From: Pseudomonas fragi
Lineage (GTDB): Bacteria > Pseudomonadota > Gammaproteobacteria > Pseudomonadales > Pseudomonadaceae
Assembly: GCF_025426255.1 (NCBI RefSeq)
Contig: NZ_CP104861.1
Coordinates: 5,225,196 to 5,289,195 of the forward strand
DNA length: 64,000 bases
Direction of reading: 5' to 3'
Of this stretch, positions 14,866 to 23,886 are shown piece by piece (the first letter of the stretch is position 1; each line of letters begins with the position of its first letter). The translations under genes were made by a program, and so were the position numbers. Under the pieces are notes generated by a model. The model did not search any database. It was not told the DNA's origin and was given only the letters and a program-made list of their open reading frames with translations.

Positions 14866-17049
14866 ATGCGCGATGATCTCTCTCTCTTGTTAAATTCTCT
14901 CAACGATGCCCAACGTCAGGCCGTCACGGCCAGTGTGGGGCGTCAGTTGGTTCTGGCCGGCGCAGGTTCCGGCAAAACCCGTGTGCTGGTGCACCGTATC
15001 GCCTGGTTGATCCAGGTCGAGAACGCGTCACCACATTCAGTCCTGTCGGTGACATTCACCAACAAGGCCGCCGCCGAGATGCGCCATCGCATCGAACAGC
15101 TGATGGGTATCAACCCGGCCGGCATGTGGGTTGGCACCTTCCACGGCCTGGCGCACCGTCTGTTGCGGGCTCACTGGCAGGAAGCCGGGCTGAGCCAGAC
15201 CTTCCAGATTCTCGACAGCGATGACCAGCAACGCTTGGTCAAGCGCGTGATCCGCGAACTTGGGCTCGATGAACAACGCTGGCCAGTGCGTCAGGCGCAG
15301 TGGTTTATCAACGGCCAAAAAGACGAAGGCTTGCGTCCCAAACATATCCAGGCCAGCGGTGACTTGTTCCTGGCCACCATGCGCAACATTTACGAGGCCT
15401 ACGAGGTCGCGTGCCAACGCGCAGGTGTCATCGACTTTTCCGAGCTGCTGCTGCGCGCCCTTGATCTGTGGCGCGACAATCCCGGCTTGCTGGCGCATTA
15501 CCAGAAACGCTTCCGGCACATTCTGGTGGACGAATTCCAGGACACCAACGCCGTTCAATATGCCTGGCTGCGACTGCTGGCCCAGGGTGGCGACAGCCTG
15601 ATGGTGGTGGGCGATGACGACCAGTCGATCTACGGCTGGCGCGGCGCGAAAATCGAGAATATTTATCAGTATTCGACCGACTTCCCGGACGCCGAAACCA
15701 TTCGCCTGGAGCAAAACTATCGCTCCACGGCAGGTATCCTCAAGGCAGCCAATGCCCTGATTGCCAACAACACCGGGCGCATGGGCAAAGAGCTGTGGAC
15801 CGACGGCGGTGAAGGCGAAGCCATTAACCTGTACGCCGCATTCAACGAACACGACGAAGCACGCTACGTGGTCGAGACCATCGAGAGCGCGCTAAAAACC
15901 GGGCTGGCCCACAGCGACATCGCTATTTTGTACCGTTCCAACGCCCAGTCGCGAGTGCTTGAAGAAGCCCTGCTGCGCGAGCGCATCCCGTACCGTATTT
16001 ATGGTGGCCAGCGCTTCTTCGAACGCGCTGAAATCAAAAATGCCATGGCTTACATGCGCCTGCTCGAAGGTCGTGGCAACGATGCGGCACTGGAGCGGGT
16101 CATTAACGTACCAGCCCGTGGCATCGGCGAAAAAACTGTCGAAGCCATTCGCGATCACGCACGTCACAGCGATGTGTCGATGTGGGAAGCGATGCGCCAG
16201 CTGATCGCCAATAAAGCCCTGCCGGGTCGTGCTTCAGGCGCCATTGCCGGTTTTATTGAGCTGATCGAAAACCTCGCGGCAAAAGTCATGGATATGCCAC
16301 TGCATCTGATGACCCAAACCGTGATCGAGCAAAGTGGGCTGATTGCCTACCATCAGGCGGAAAAAGGTGAAAAAGGCCAGGCTCGGGTAGAAAACCTTGA
16401 GGAACTGGTCAGCGCGGCGCGCAACTTCGAAAACAATGACGAAGACGAAGAACTGTCGCCATTGGCCGCCTTCCTTGGTCACGCCTCACTGGAAGCAGGC
16501 GATACCCAGGCCGAAGAGCATGAAGACGGTATTCAGCTGATGACGCTGCACAGCGCCAAGGGCCTGGAGTTCCCGTATGTGTTCCTGGTCGGCATGGAAG
16601 AAGGTTTGTTCCCGCACAAGATGAGCCTGGAAGAACCCGGCCGCCTTGAAGAGGAGCGGCGCCTGGCTTACGTGGGCATTACCCGTGCAATGCAAAATCT
16701 GGTCATGACTTACGCCGAAACCCGACGCCTTTACGGCAGCGAAACCTACAACAAGGTTTCGCGCTTCGTTCGCGAAGTACCAAAAGGCCTGATCCAGGAA
16801 GTTCGACTGTCCAATAGTGTCAGTCGTCCTTTCGGCGGCGGTCAAAAGCAGAGCGCCAGCAGCCTGTTTGGGGGGTCGGAGATTCCGGAAACCGAATTCA
16901 AACTCGGCCAGATGGTCAAGCACGCTGTCTTCGGTGAAGGCGTTATCCTCAATTTCGAGGGTGCGGGCGCGCAGGCGCGAGTCCAGGTCAACTTCTCGGA
17001 AGGCAGCAAGTGGCTGATGATGGGCTACGCCAAACTTGAAGCGGTCTGA
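14866..17049 (+). CDS. uvrD: DNA helicase II UvrD
   Basis: 727 residues, normal for UvrD. Superfamily 1 helicase motifs appear in order: LNDAQRQAV (Q motif, near 12), GAGSGKTR (Walker A, about 31-38), SVTFTNKAAAEM (Ia), HILVDEFQDTN (Walker B), VVGDDDQSIYGWRGA (III), LEQNYRS (IV), QLMTLHSAKGLEFPYVFLVG (V), and EERRLAYVGITRA (VI). The C-terminus (after 640) has the conserved KLGQMVKHAVFGEGVI RNA polymerase/UvrB contact region. It unwinds DNA 3' to 5' in mismatch and excision repair. Monocistronic by layout. Confidence 0.96.
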   Translation: MRDDLSLLLNSLNDAQRQAVTASVGRQLVLAGAGSGKTRVLVHRIAWLIQVENASPHSVLSVTFTNKAAAEMRHRIEQLMGINPAGMWVGTFHGLAHRLLRAHWQEAGLSQTFQILDSDDQQRLVKRVIRELGLDEQRWPVRQAQWFINGQKDEGLRPKHIQASGDLFLATMRNIYEAYEVACQRAGVIDFSELLLRALDLWRDNPGLLAHYQKRFRHILVDEFQDTNAVQYAWLRLLAQGGDSLMVVGDDDQSIYGWRGAKIENIYQYSTDFPDAETIRLEQNYRSTAGILKAANALIANNTGRMGKELWTDGGEGEAINLYAAFNEHDEARYVVETIESALKTGLAHSDIAILYRSNAQSRVLEEALLRERIPYRIYGGQRFFERAEIKNAMAYMRLLEGRGNDAALERVINVPARGIGEKTVEAIRDHARHSDVSMWEAMRQLIANKALPGRASGAIAGFIELIENLAAKVMDMPLHLMTQTVIEQSGLIAYHQAEKGEKGQARVENLEELVSAARNFENNDEDEELSPLAAFLGHASLEAGDTQAEEHEDGIQLMTLHSAKGLEFPYVFLVGMEEGLFPHKMSLEEPGRLEEERRLAYVGITRAMQNLVMTYAETRRLYGSETYNKVSRFVREVPKGLIQEVRLSNSVSRPFGGGQKQSASSLFGGSEIPETEFKLGQMVKHAVFGEGVILNFEGAGAQARVQVNFSEGSKWLMMGYAKLEAV

Positions 17050-17231
17050 CAGCAACCCGACAGCTTTTTGGGGATAAGGTGGGGCAGCTCCCTGTGGGAG
17101 CGAGCCTCCTACCCCAAACAAATCCAAGTCCTACAGCAAAACAGGCAAAAGCCCGAAACACTTCACCGCTAGCCAGTCACAACTCACCTGTGCAACATGG
17201 CGCGCGTGATATCCACAAATGGGAACCCCTT

Positions 17232-18086
17232 ATGAAACGTTTTCTTAGCATCGCCATGGCGTTGTGCATCGGCTTGACGATGAGCCTCGACGCGAACGCC
17301 AAGCGCTTCGGCGGCGGCAAAAGCGCTGGTGCGGCACCGACCCACCAAACGCGTCAGGCGGCTCCAGCCGCAGCCCCTGCGGCTGCCGGTGCTGCAGGCG
17401 CAGCCGCTAAAGCCGGTGGTGCTTCGCGCTGGCTCGGCCCTCTGGCTGGCCTCGCAGCCGGCGGCCTGCTGGCGTCCATGTTCATGGGCGGTGGCTTCCA
17501 GGGCATGCAGTTCTTCGACATTCTGATCATGGCGGTCATCGCCTTCCTGATCTTCCGCTTCATTGCTGCCCGTCGTCGCAAGCAACAAGCTGACATGATG
17601 GCCCCAGCTGGTCACGCGCCAATGCAGCGTGAAAGCTTCGACGCCAAGCCAGCGACCGCATCGATTTTCGGTGGTGGCTCGGCGGCACCTGCAGCCCGTC
17701 CGGTGATCAATGCTCCGGCCTGGTTCAACGAACAAAACTTCCTTGAAGCTGCGCGCAACCATTTCCAATCCCTGCAACAGCATTGGGATGCCAACGAAAT
17801 GGACAAGATTGCCGAGTTCGTAACACCGCAGATGCTCGACTTCCTCAAGCGTGAACGCGCTGAGCTGGGTGATGGCTTCCAGTCCACCTACATCGACAAC
17901 CTGACCGTACAACTGGACGGCCTGGATGATCGCGCAGACAAAACCATCGCAACCCTGACCTTCAGCGGCGTGTCGAAAAACTCGCGCTTTGACCAGGGCG
18001 AAGCCTTCAGCGAAAGCTGGAACATGGAACGTCAGCAAGGTGACAACCAGCCTTGGCTGGTTGCAGGTATCCGCCAGAACGGCTGA
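17232..18086 (+). CDS. Tim44-domain membrane protein
   Basis: 284 residues from ATG 17232. A signal peptide or anchor (MKRFLSIAMALCIGLTMSL then DANA) is followed by an Ala/Gly-rich spacer, hydrophobic segments near residues 65-85 and 95-112 (FFDILIMAVIAFLIFRFIAA), and a C-terminal Tim44-like domain (about 160-280; FLEAARNHFQSLQQHWDANEMDK split from FVTPQMLDFL). Bacterial members are inner-membrane proteins of unclear function; the fold resembles the SnoaL/NTF2 barrel. The longer upstream frame is rejected because the hydrophobic leader starts at 17232. Followed by a strong terminator. Confidence 0.82.
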   Translation: MKRFLSIAMALCIGLTMSLDANAKRFGGGKSAGAAPTHQTRQAAPAAAPAAAGAAGAAAKAGGASRWLGPLAGLAAGGLLASMFMGGGFQGMQFFDILIMAVIAFLIFRFIAARRRKQQADMMAPAGHAPMQRESFDAKPATASIFGGGSAAPAARPVINAPAWFNEQNFLEAARNHFQSLQQHWDANEMDKIAEFVTPQMLDFLKRERAELGDGFQSTYIDNLTVQLDGLDDRADKTIATLTFSGVSKNSRFDQGEAFSESWNMERQQGDNQPWLVAGIRQNG

Positions 18087-18112
18087 TCCCGAGAGCAACA
18101 CATGCGTTAACC

Positions 18113-18138
18113 AAAGCCCCGGACTTGTCCGGGGCTTT
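18113..18138 (+). terminator. Terminator after the Tim44-domain gene
   Basis: AAAGCCCCGGAC (18113-18124), TT, GTCCGGGGCTTT (18127-18138): a perfect 12-bp stem ending in T residues. Confidence 0.9.
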
Positions 18139-18220
18139 GCATTTCACGATTGCACTTATAACGAGCTACTGTATAAAGCGCGTCATATAAACCGCGCCAT
18201 AGAGCATGAGGATTGAGGTC

Positions 18221-18628
18221 GTGGAAGAGATCATCGAAGAGCTACGCGAAAAAAACGAGCCTGTACCAGTTCCTTTGGAGCTGCCTGAAGAAGACCAGTT
18301 GGTGGAAATCGAAGAACAGCTGTTCATTGATATCCCGTTTGTCTTCAGAGAGTTTCTGCTGACCGTCAGTGACGTGGTGTATGGCAGCCTGGAGCCGGTC
18401 ACCGTAACCGATCCGCAATCGCACACCTACCTGCCGGAAGTAGCGGCCAACGCCTGGGATGCCGGCGTTGATCGCAGCTTGATCCCTATTTGCCAGGACG
18501 GCGACGACTACTACTGCGTCGAAGAAGACGGCACCGTGGTGCTGTGGTCCGGCGAAGAAGAACTCGTCACCGAAGAAACGTGGGAATCGGTCTGGCACTG
18601 GGCGCGCGACGTCTGGCTGGAAAGCTGA
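18221..18628 (+). CDS. SMI1/KNR4 family protein
   Basis: 135 residues from GTG 18221 with AGGA eight bases upstream; an ATG at 18206 would add five. Very acidic (runs of Glu/Asp), soluble. The fold signature is ELPEEDQLVEIEEQL, IDIPFVFREFLLTVSD, and the C-terminal WHWARDVWLES. SMI1/KNR4 proteins include immunity proteins of polymorphic toxins, but this single-copy type, conserved beside uvrD in pseudomonads, has no toxin neighbour and probably has a housekeeping role. Ends 39 bases before the convergent antiporter. Confidence 0.8.
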   Translation: MEEIIEELREKNEPVPVPLELPEEDQLVEIEEQLFIDIPFVFREFLLTVSDVVYGSLEPVTVTDPQSHTYLPEVAANAWDAGVDRSLIPICQDGDDYYCVEEDGTVVLWSGEEELVTEETWESVWHWARDVWLES

Positions 18629-18667
18629 TACCTCTCGCCCGCTTTCCAGCCATTGGTCAGCGGGCTA

Positions 18668-20428
18668 TCAATGCCCCGCCTCCTTGTGATTATCCAGCGT
18701 CTCCAGCAGTGCAACTTGCATGCGCGTATGAATCCGGATAAACCAGCGCCACAACACCGCCGCCACCCCCGCCGCCACTACTGCGATTACCACCAGCAAT
18801 TCATTGGTGGGCAAGATGCTCGCCGACAATGCCGACAACAGCAGAAAAATCACCAGCAGCGACAGAATCGGAATCACTTCAGAGATCACTCGGCGCACGC
18901 GCTGCGTGTGGCGCCCAGCCATTTCCGGCTTGACCCCCATCTCGGCCAGGAGCATCGACAGTGCCTTGAGCTTGCGATAGGCCGCGATCAGGAATGGTAG
19001 CGACAGCAGCAAGGCAGCCCCCCAAATCATCCCTTTTTGCCAGCTAGGCTCCAGAATCCAGCCCTGTAGATAACGACTGATCCGAGGGGCGAAATACCCA
19101 CCCGCAAAGAAAATAGCGATAACCAAAGCCAGATTGACGCCAACCTGCATCAAGATTTTTCGGATGATGGCCGCCAATAACGCCCCTTCGCCCTGTGGCT
19201 GAATGTTACGCAACCATTCGCCATATAACCCGAAGACCCGTGACAGGCGATCAGGGACTACCTGTGCCAGCTTGAGCGAGAGCGGGTCTGCGGCGCGAAT
19301 CAGGTAAGGCGTCATCAGGGTGGTCAATACGGATACAGCCACCGCTACGGGGTACAGGAAGCTGCTGGTGACCTGTAATGTCATACCCAGCGCCGCGATG
19401 ATGAAAGAAAACTCCCCGATCTGAGACAGCCCCATCCCGACCCGCAACGAAGTGCGCCCGTCATTGCCTGCGATAAACGCTCCCAGCCCGCAGGAAAGCA
19501 TCTTGCCAAGCACTACCGCGACGGTAATCACCACAATTGGCAGCGCATATTCCAGCAGGATGGCCGGGTCCAGCATCAGCCCGATAGCGACAAAGAAAAT
19601 CGCGCTGAACAGATCACGTACAGGCTCAATCAGGCGCTCAATTTTCAGTAACTGCCGCGACTCGGCCATGATCGCACCGATCAAAAACGCACCCAGAACC
19701 ATGCTGTATTCAAGTTTGACCACCAGCAGGCAGAAGCCAAAACACAGCCCAAGCACAGTGATCAGCAGCATTTCATTGCTTTCGAATTTGGCTACGTACG
19801 CCAGCACCCGCGGCACCAGCAAAATACCGATGACCAGCGCCACAATCATGAACAACGATAATTTACCGACCGTCGAAAAAACCTCTTCGGGGCTGACACT
19901 GCCGCTGACAGCGATACTCGACAGCAGGGCAATAATGCCGATACCCAAAATATCTTCAACGATCAGCACACCAAAAATCAGCTGTGCGAAGCGCTCGTTC
20001 TTCATCTTCAGGTCGTTAAGTGCCTTGACGATGATCGTGGTCGACGAAATGGCCAGAATTGCGCCCAAAAACAGCGAATCCATGGTGTTCCAATCGAACC
20101 AGCGGCCAATTTCGTAGCCGATCCAGATCATCAGCGTAATTTCCATAAACGCTGCGATAAAAGCCGTGGCCCCGACCTTGAACAGCTTGCGCAGGCTGAA
20201 TTCCAGGCCCAGGCAAAACATCAGAAAAATTACCCCCAGCTCAGCCAGGGTTTTAATCGTTTCTTCATCGTGGATCAGGCCAAATGGCGGGGTGTGCGGG
20301 CCAATAATAAAACCCGCGACGATATAACCCAGCACCACCGGCTGCTTGAACCTGTGGAAAAGTATCGTCACCACACCAGCGACCAGCATGATGACTGCCA
20401 GATCCTGAATAAAACTGATGGCATGCAT
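18668..20428 (-). CDS. CPA2-family cation:proton antiporter (Kef/YbaL-like)
   Basis: 586 residues with about twelve membrane segments in the first 390 residues (Na_H_Exchanger domain; QPVVLGYIVAGFIIGP, LGLEFSLRKLFKVG, AISSTTIIVKAL, VEDILGIGIIAL), then a cytoplasmic stretch and two or three further segments near residues 425, 465 and 520. No TrkA-N nucleotide domain is present, unlike KefB/KefC. Likely exports potassium or sodium in exchange for protons at the inner membrane. Orthologous by appearance to a probable potassium efflux transporter of P. aeruginosa. The start at 20428 follows AAGGAG on the minus strand. Confidence 0.87.
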   Translation of the reverse strand: MHAISFIQDLAVIMLVAGVVTILFHRFKQPVVLGYIVAGFIIGPHTPPFGLIHDEETIKTLAELGVIFLMFCLGLEFSLRKLFKVGATAFIAAFMEITLMIWIGYEIGRWFDWNTMDSLFLGAILAISSTTIIVKALNDLKMKNERFAQLIFGVLIVEDILGIGIIALLSSIAVSGSVSPEEVFSTVGKLSLFMIVALVIGILLVPRVLAYVAKFESNEMLLITVLGLCFGFCLLVVKLEYSMVLGAFLIGAIMAESRQLLKIERLIEPVRDLFSAIFFVAIGLMLDPAILLEYALPIVVITVAVVLGKMLSCGLGAFIAGNDGRTSLRVGMGLSQIGEFSFIIAALGMTLQVTSSFLYPVAVAVSVLTTLMTPYLIRAADPLSLKLAQVVPDRLSRVFGLYGEWLRNIQPQGEGALLAAIIRKILMQVGVNLALVIAIFFAGGYFAPRISRYLQGWILEPSWQKGMIWGAALLLSLPFLIAAYRKLKALSMLLAEMGVKPEMAGRHTQRVRRVISEVIPILSLLVIFLLLSALSASILPTNELLVVIAVVAAGVAAVLWRWFIRIHTRMQVALLETLDNHKEAGH

Positions 20429-20715
20429 GGCGTGGTACTCCTTGTTTAATGTTCACCAGACAACAAGACGACAGACGCCGCTTGTTAGGCGGTGTGTATC
20501 AACTGTTTTAAATGTAGGAATTACCCGACTAACGGGCTTTTGCAGGTTAACACCGCGACTTCCGGCAGAAAGGCGGTGCAATATATGGAAACAGATGGAT
20601 ATGAGCGTGACGGCAGTCAAAACGGCAGCGTCCCGTTAATAACTGTTTCAAAAATCGACAAGTATCCACAGAGATACCCATTTCACTGCTGCAACACAAC
20701 CACGAGCCTGCTGCT

Positions 20716-21201
20716 ATGGAACCCGGAAACGCCCAACTGTCGATGACGGTCTTGATGACCCCGGACATGGCCAATTTTTCTGGCAATGTTCACGGCGGAA
20801 CCCTGCTCAAGTACCTCGATGAAGTCGCCTACGCCTGCGCCAGCCGCTATGCGGGTCGCTATGTGGTCACCTTGTCGGTAGACCAGGTGATTTTTCGCGA
20901 GCCGATTCATGTCGGAGAGCTGGTGACCTTCCTGGCGTCGGTCAACTACACCGGCAATACCTCGATGGAAGTTGGAATCAAAGTCGTCACTGAAAATATT
21001 CGTGAACGCTCGGTACGCCATACCAACAGCTGTTTCTTCACGATGGTAGCCGTGGACGACAACCGTAAGCCGGCGGCCGTTCCGCCGTTGCAGCCGTTGA
21101 ACAGCGAAGACCGACGCCGCTTTATTCAGGGCAAGCAACGTCGCCAGATCCGTCAGGAACTGGAGCTGCGTTATCGCGAACTGAAAGACGAAACGGTGTA
21201 A
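20716..21201 (+). CDS. Acyl-CoA thioesterase (hotdog fold)
   Basis: 161 residues, YciA/BFIT-type hotdog thioesterase: TPDMANFSGNVHGGTLLKYLDE (residues 14-35, split motif with the NVHGG active-site loop and the catalytic Asp of YLDE), SVDQVIFREPIHVGEL and NTSMEVGIKV follow. It hydrolyses acyl-CoA to free acid and CoA in the cytoplasm; chain-length preference is not evident. The ribosome site is weak. A 288-base leader separates it from the divergent antiporter; nothing else was recognised in that leader. Confidence 0.86.
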   Translation: MEPGNAQLSMTVLMTPDMANFSGNVHGGTLLKYLDEVAYACASRYAGRYVVTLSVDQVIFREPIHVGELVTFLASVNYTGNTSMEVGIKVVTENIRERSVRHTNSCFFTMVAVDDNRKPAAVPPLQPLNSEDRRRFIQGKQRRQIRQELELRYRELKDETV

Positions 21202-21221
21202 CCGCTACGGATAATTAACCC

Positions 21222-21272
21222 GTGGGAGCGAGCCTGCTCGCGAAGGTCGTTCGCGAGCAGGCTCGCTCCCAC
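21222..21272. repeat. REP hairpin, perfect 23-bp stem
   Basis: Arms 21222-21244 and 21250-21272 are exact inverse complements (GTGGGAGCGAGCCTGCTCGC...) around GGTCG. It lies between the convergent ends of the thioesterase gene and pdxY and could stop transcription from either side. Confidence 0.9.
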
Positions 21273-21289
21273 AAAAAATACAGGTTTGC

Positions 21290-22162
21290 TTACAAACTGA
21301 TCGGCACTGCCTCAAACCGCACACGCGGATGAGCGATGCGGTCCTGAGCCCGGACCAGCTGCAATTCGTAGCTGGTACAGGCCTGAGTTTCCAGCAATAC
21401 CTCGTGTACCGCCGCCGCGGTGAATTCAAATGCAGCTACCAGGCTGTCACCCAACAACACTCGCGCTAAAAACAAACCTGATGTCAGATCACCTACACCC
21501 ACTGGCTGGCGCGGGAAGGCCAACAGCGGGCGGCGCAAGTGCCAGCTCCCCTCAGCCGTGACCAGCAGCATCTCGAAACTTTCTGCCGGTTTACCGGGAT
21601 AAGACAAATGCTTCACCAGCACCGCTTTCGGGCCGCGGGCCAATAAGCTGCGGGCCATCGCCAGGCAGTCGAACAGCGATTGCGGATGGCGCCCGCAGAA
21701 GCTGTCCAGTTCCAGCTGATTGGGGCACAGGAAGTCCGCCATTGCGACGGCTTCGTCCAGCAGGAAATCACTGACCTCCTGAGGGACGATACAACCTTTC
21801 TCCGGGTGGCCCATTACAGGGTCACACAGGTACAGCGCATTGGGATTGACCGCTTTAATGCGCGCCACCCCGCTCAAAATAGCCCGGCCCTGAGCCGCAC
21901 TGCCCAAATAGCCGGACAAGACCGCATCACAGTTTCCCAACTCGCCGATGGCGGCAATTGCATCGATCAGTGAAGGAATTTGCGCAGGAGCCAACACTTC
22001 GCCTGCCCACTGACCATACTGAGTGTGGTTGGAGAACTGCACCGTGTTCAAAGGCCAGACATTTACCCCGACGCGCTGCATGGGAAAAACAGCTGCGCTG
22101 TTGCCGGCATGGCCGAAAACCACGTGGGATTGGATGGCGAGTAAATGAGGTGTACGTTTCAT
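21290..22162 (-). CDS. pdxY: Pyridoxal kinase PdxY
   Basis: 290 residues from ATG 22162; the reading frame runs further upstream but the conserved start is MKRTPHLLAIQSHVVFGHAG. Ribokinase-like fold: SHVVFGHAGNSAA substrate loop near residue 10, DPVMGHPEKGC near 115, and RQPVGVGDLTSGLFLA near 220 with the catalytic GVGD Asp. Phosphorylates pyridoxal with ATP in the B6 salvage pathway, giving PLP, the cofactor sensed by MocR regulators. Convergent to the thioesterase gene; divergent from the DUF3301 gene with about 110 bases between them. Confidence 0.93.
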   Translation of the reverse strand: MKRTPHLLAIQSHVVFGHAGNSAAVFPMQRVGVNVWPLNTVQFSNHTQYGQWAGEVLAPAQIPSLIDAIAAIGELGNCDAVLSGYLGSAAQGRAILSGVARIKAVNPNALYLCDPVMGHPEKGCIVPQEVSDFLLDEAVAMADFLCPNQLELDSFCGRHPQSLFDCLAMARSLLARGPKAVLVKHLSYPGKPAESFEMLLVTAEGSWHLRRPLLAFPRQPVGVGDLTSGLFLARVLLGDSLVAAFEFTAAAVHEVLLETQACTSYELQLVRAQDRIAHPRVRFEAVPISL

Positions 22163-22275
22163 GCCGGATTCCAGACTACGGGTGGATTCAAGCCACGCAG
22201 TATGCGACGAAACGCGGCCTGTACGACAGGTTGAACACGCAGTTAAGCTGAGCACAATCTGTTGGAGCACATGTA

Positions 22276-22677
22276 ATGCTGACCCTTGGAAATATGTTTG
22301 TGCTGATGCTGCTGGCCACTGGCGCTGCCTGGCTATGGCATAACCACGGTTTACGCGAGCGGGCGCTGGAGCGAGTCAAACAGCACTGCAAAAATCTCGA
22401 TATCGAGCTGTTGGATGAAAACGTTGCGCTCAAGAAAATCGGCCTGATCCCCGATGCCAACGGCAATAAACGCTTGGCCCGTGTGTATAACTTTGAATTC
22501 ACCGTAACGGGCGATCAGCGCCATACCGGGACCATCACCCAGTTCGGCGCACATAGCGCAAAAATCGAACTGCCGCCTTACCCCTTCAAAACCGAGCCCG
22601 CACCGAGCGAAATTCCCACCGCTCAGGTGATTGAACTCAGCCAATGGCGCCAGGAACACAGCAAGACCCGCCACTGA
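22276..22677 (+). CDS. DUF3301 family protein with N-terminal membrane anchor
   Basis: 133 residues. One membrane segment at residues 5-22 (GNMFVLMLLATGAAWLWHN), then a cytoplasmic region with RALERVKQHCKNLDIELLDE, VALKKIGLI and RVYNFEFTVTGDQRHTGTI, the DUF3301 signature. The function is unknown. Stands alone and ends 194 bases before the convergent COG0523 gene; that gap contains a perfect DnaA box at 22709-22717 and no gene. Confidence 0.8.
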   Translation: MLTLGNMFVLMLLATGAAWLWHNHGLRERALERVKQHCKNLDIELLDENVALKKIGLIPDANGNKRLARVYNFEFTVTGDQRHTGTITQFGAHSAKIELPPYPFKTEPAPSEIPTAQVIELSQWRQEHSKTRH

Positions 22678-22871
22678 CCCTTCTGTGACACCTGACTTAA
22701 AAAACACCTGTGGATAACTTTTCTGGCAAACAGGCTGAAACCCTTGAGATAGACACTTCTTGAGGTTTTTAGCCGGGAAAATTAATACACACACTTAATG
22801 TTGTAGGACAATTTTACCAGCACAGAATCAGGTAAACCCCCCTGTTTTCTTGCTTGCGCAGCATCCCCCTC

Positions 22872-23846
22872 TTAAAAAACCTCCTTGCAAAGACAGTTAT
22901 CCAGCCCCGAACGGAGCAGCTCCAGGTCTTGCGGCTGATCGAAAATTAATTCGAGGCGTGAATCCTTGCGCCATTCGCTCGATTTCCACTGTGCGAGCGA
23001 GTTATCCACAGAATTACTGGAAAACCAGCCATCCGAACCCTGTACAACCAACTTCGCACGCCGCCAATTGAGGCTCTCAAGCCACTGCTGCAACAAGCTC
23101 AGGTCAAATTGACAGGAAGCATGCCAGCGCCATCCCACACTCCATCCTTCGGGCTGGTGCTGAGTCATGACTATCGGCGTTCGAGGGGCTGAAAATACGC
23201 TACCAACCTGATTAAAATCCTTATAAATCAATGAGTTATCCACAGCATGAATAACATTCATATAGGCTGCAGGCAGCGTATTTAAAGGGATCCGGCCATG
23301 CTCGACCCATAGAACAGGGCACTTTGGCAGGCTGCATGCAATCTGCTCACGTTGCTCATTTGAGACACTATTAGATTTATTCATGACCAGCAAACCTGCG
23401 CTTTTCAAGGCCTCTCGCTGGGTTTCAGGCAGGGGTTTGCCTTGGGCCAGCGCTTGCGCATCAAGCACCATAACGCATGGCTGCAGTGCCAAAACACCAA
23501 GCCAAGGAGCCCCACTGAGCTGCTTTAAAATCTGTGCGGGATGGCCCAAACCGGAAGGTTCAATAAACAATCGGTCGGGCCGAGCCTTGCGTAATAGACG
23601 GCTCAAGCCAATTTTAAATGGCGCGCCATTGACGCAACACACGCAACCGCCTGCCACTTCGGCAATGGCAATAGCATCATCCCCCTGGCTCATCAGGGCC
23701 GCATCCAGACCTATTTGACCGAACTCATTGACCAGTACCGCCCAGCGTTCGTGCGCAGGTTTGTGCGCCATCAGGTGCTGAATCAGGCTGGTTTTGCCGG
23801 CGCCGAGTGGCCCGGCAATCACGTGGGTGGGTATGTTCTGCAACAT
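22872..23846 (-). CDS. COG0523 (CobW/P47K) GTPase, zinc-starvation cluster
   Basis: 324 residues. G1 loop GPLGAGKTSLIQHL (residues 12-25), Walker B IEPSGLGHP, the metal-binding GGCVCCVNG (CxCC, about 66-74), and NKSN guanine-binding motif. COG0523 proteins are GTP-dependent metallochaperones; Zur-controlled members are thought to deliver scarce zinc to client proteins. The C-terminal domain (240-320) is CobW_C-like. Third gene of the leftward operon, 40 bases after the DUF1826 gene. Two perfect DnaA boxes lie inside (23002, 23236). Its sequence is AT-richer than the flanking genes. Confidence 0.85.
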   Translation of the reverse strand: MLQNIPTHVIAGPLGAGKTSLIQHLMAHKPAHERWAVLVNEFGQIGLDAALMSQGDDAIAIAEVAGGCVCCVNGAPFKIGLSRLLRKARPDRLFIEPSGLGHPAQILKQLSGAPWLGVLALQPCVMVLDAQALAQGKPLPETQREALKSAGLLVMNKSNSVSNEQREQIACSLPKCPVLWVEHGRIPLNTLPAAYMNVIHAVDNSLIYKDFNQVGSVFSAPRTPIVMTQHQPEGWSVGWRWHASCQFDLSLLQQWLESLNWRRAKLVVQGSDGWFSSNSVDNSLAQWKSSEWRKDSRLELIFDQPQDLELLRSGLDNCLCKEVF

Positions 23847-23886
23847 GAGCGCCAGCTTCTGTAAGAATCAAAGCAAGCAATATGCC

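Noticed and set aside
18221..18628. SMI1/KNR4 gene as immunity gene of a toxin system
   Set aside because: No toxin or secretion gene nearby, and the gene sits in a conserved housekeeping order next to uvrD.
20492..20746. Small plus-strand frame ahead of the thioesterase
   Set aside because: No ribosome site, overlaps the thioesterase start, and has no protein-like composition.
22120..22135. CCACGTGG-containing sequence in pdxY as a second parS
   Set aside because: Only the central eight bases match; flanks do not continue the palindrome.
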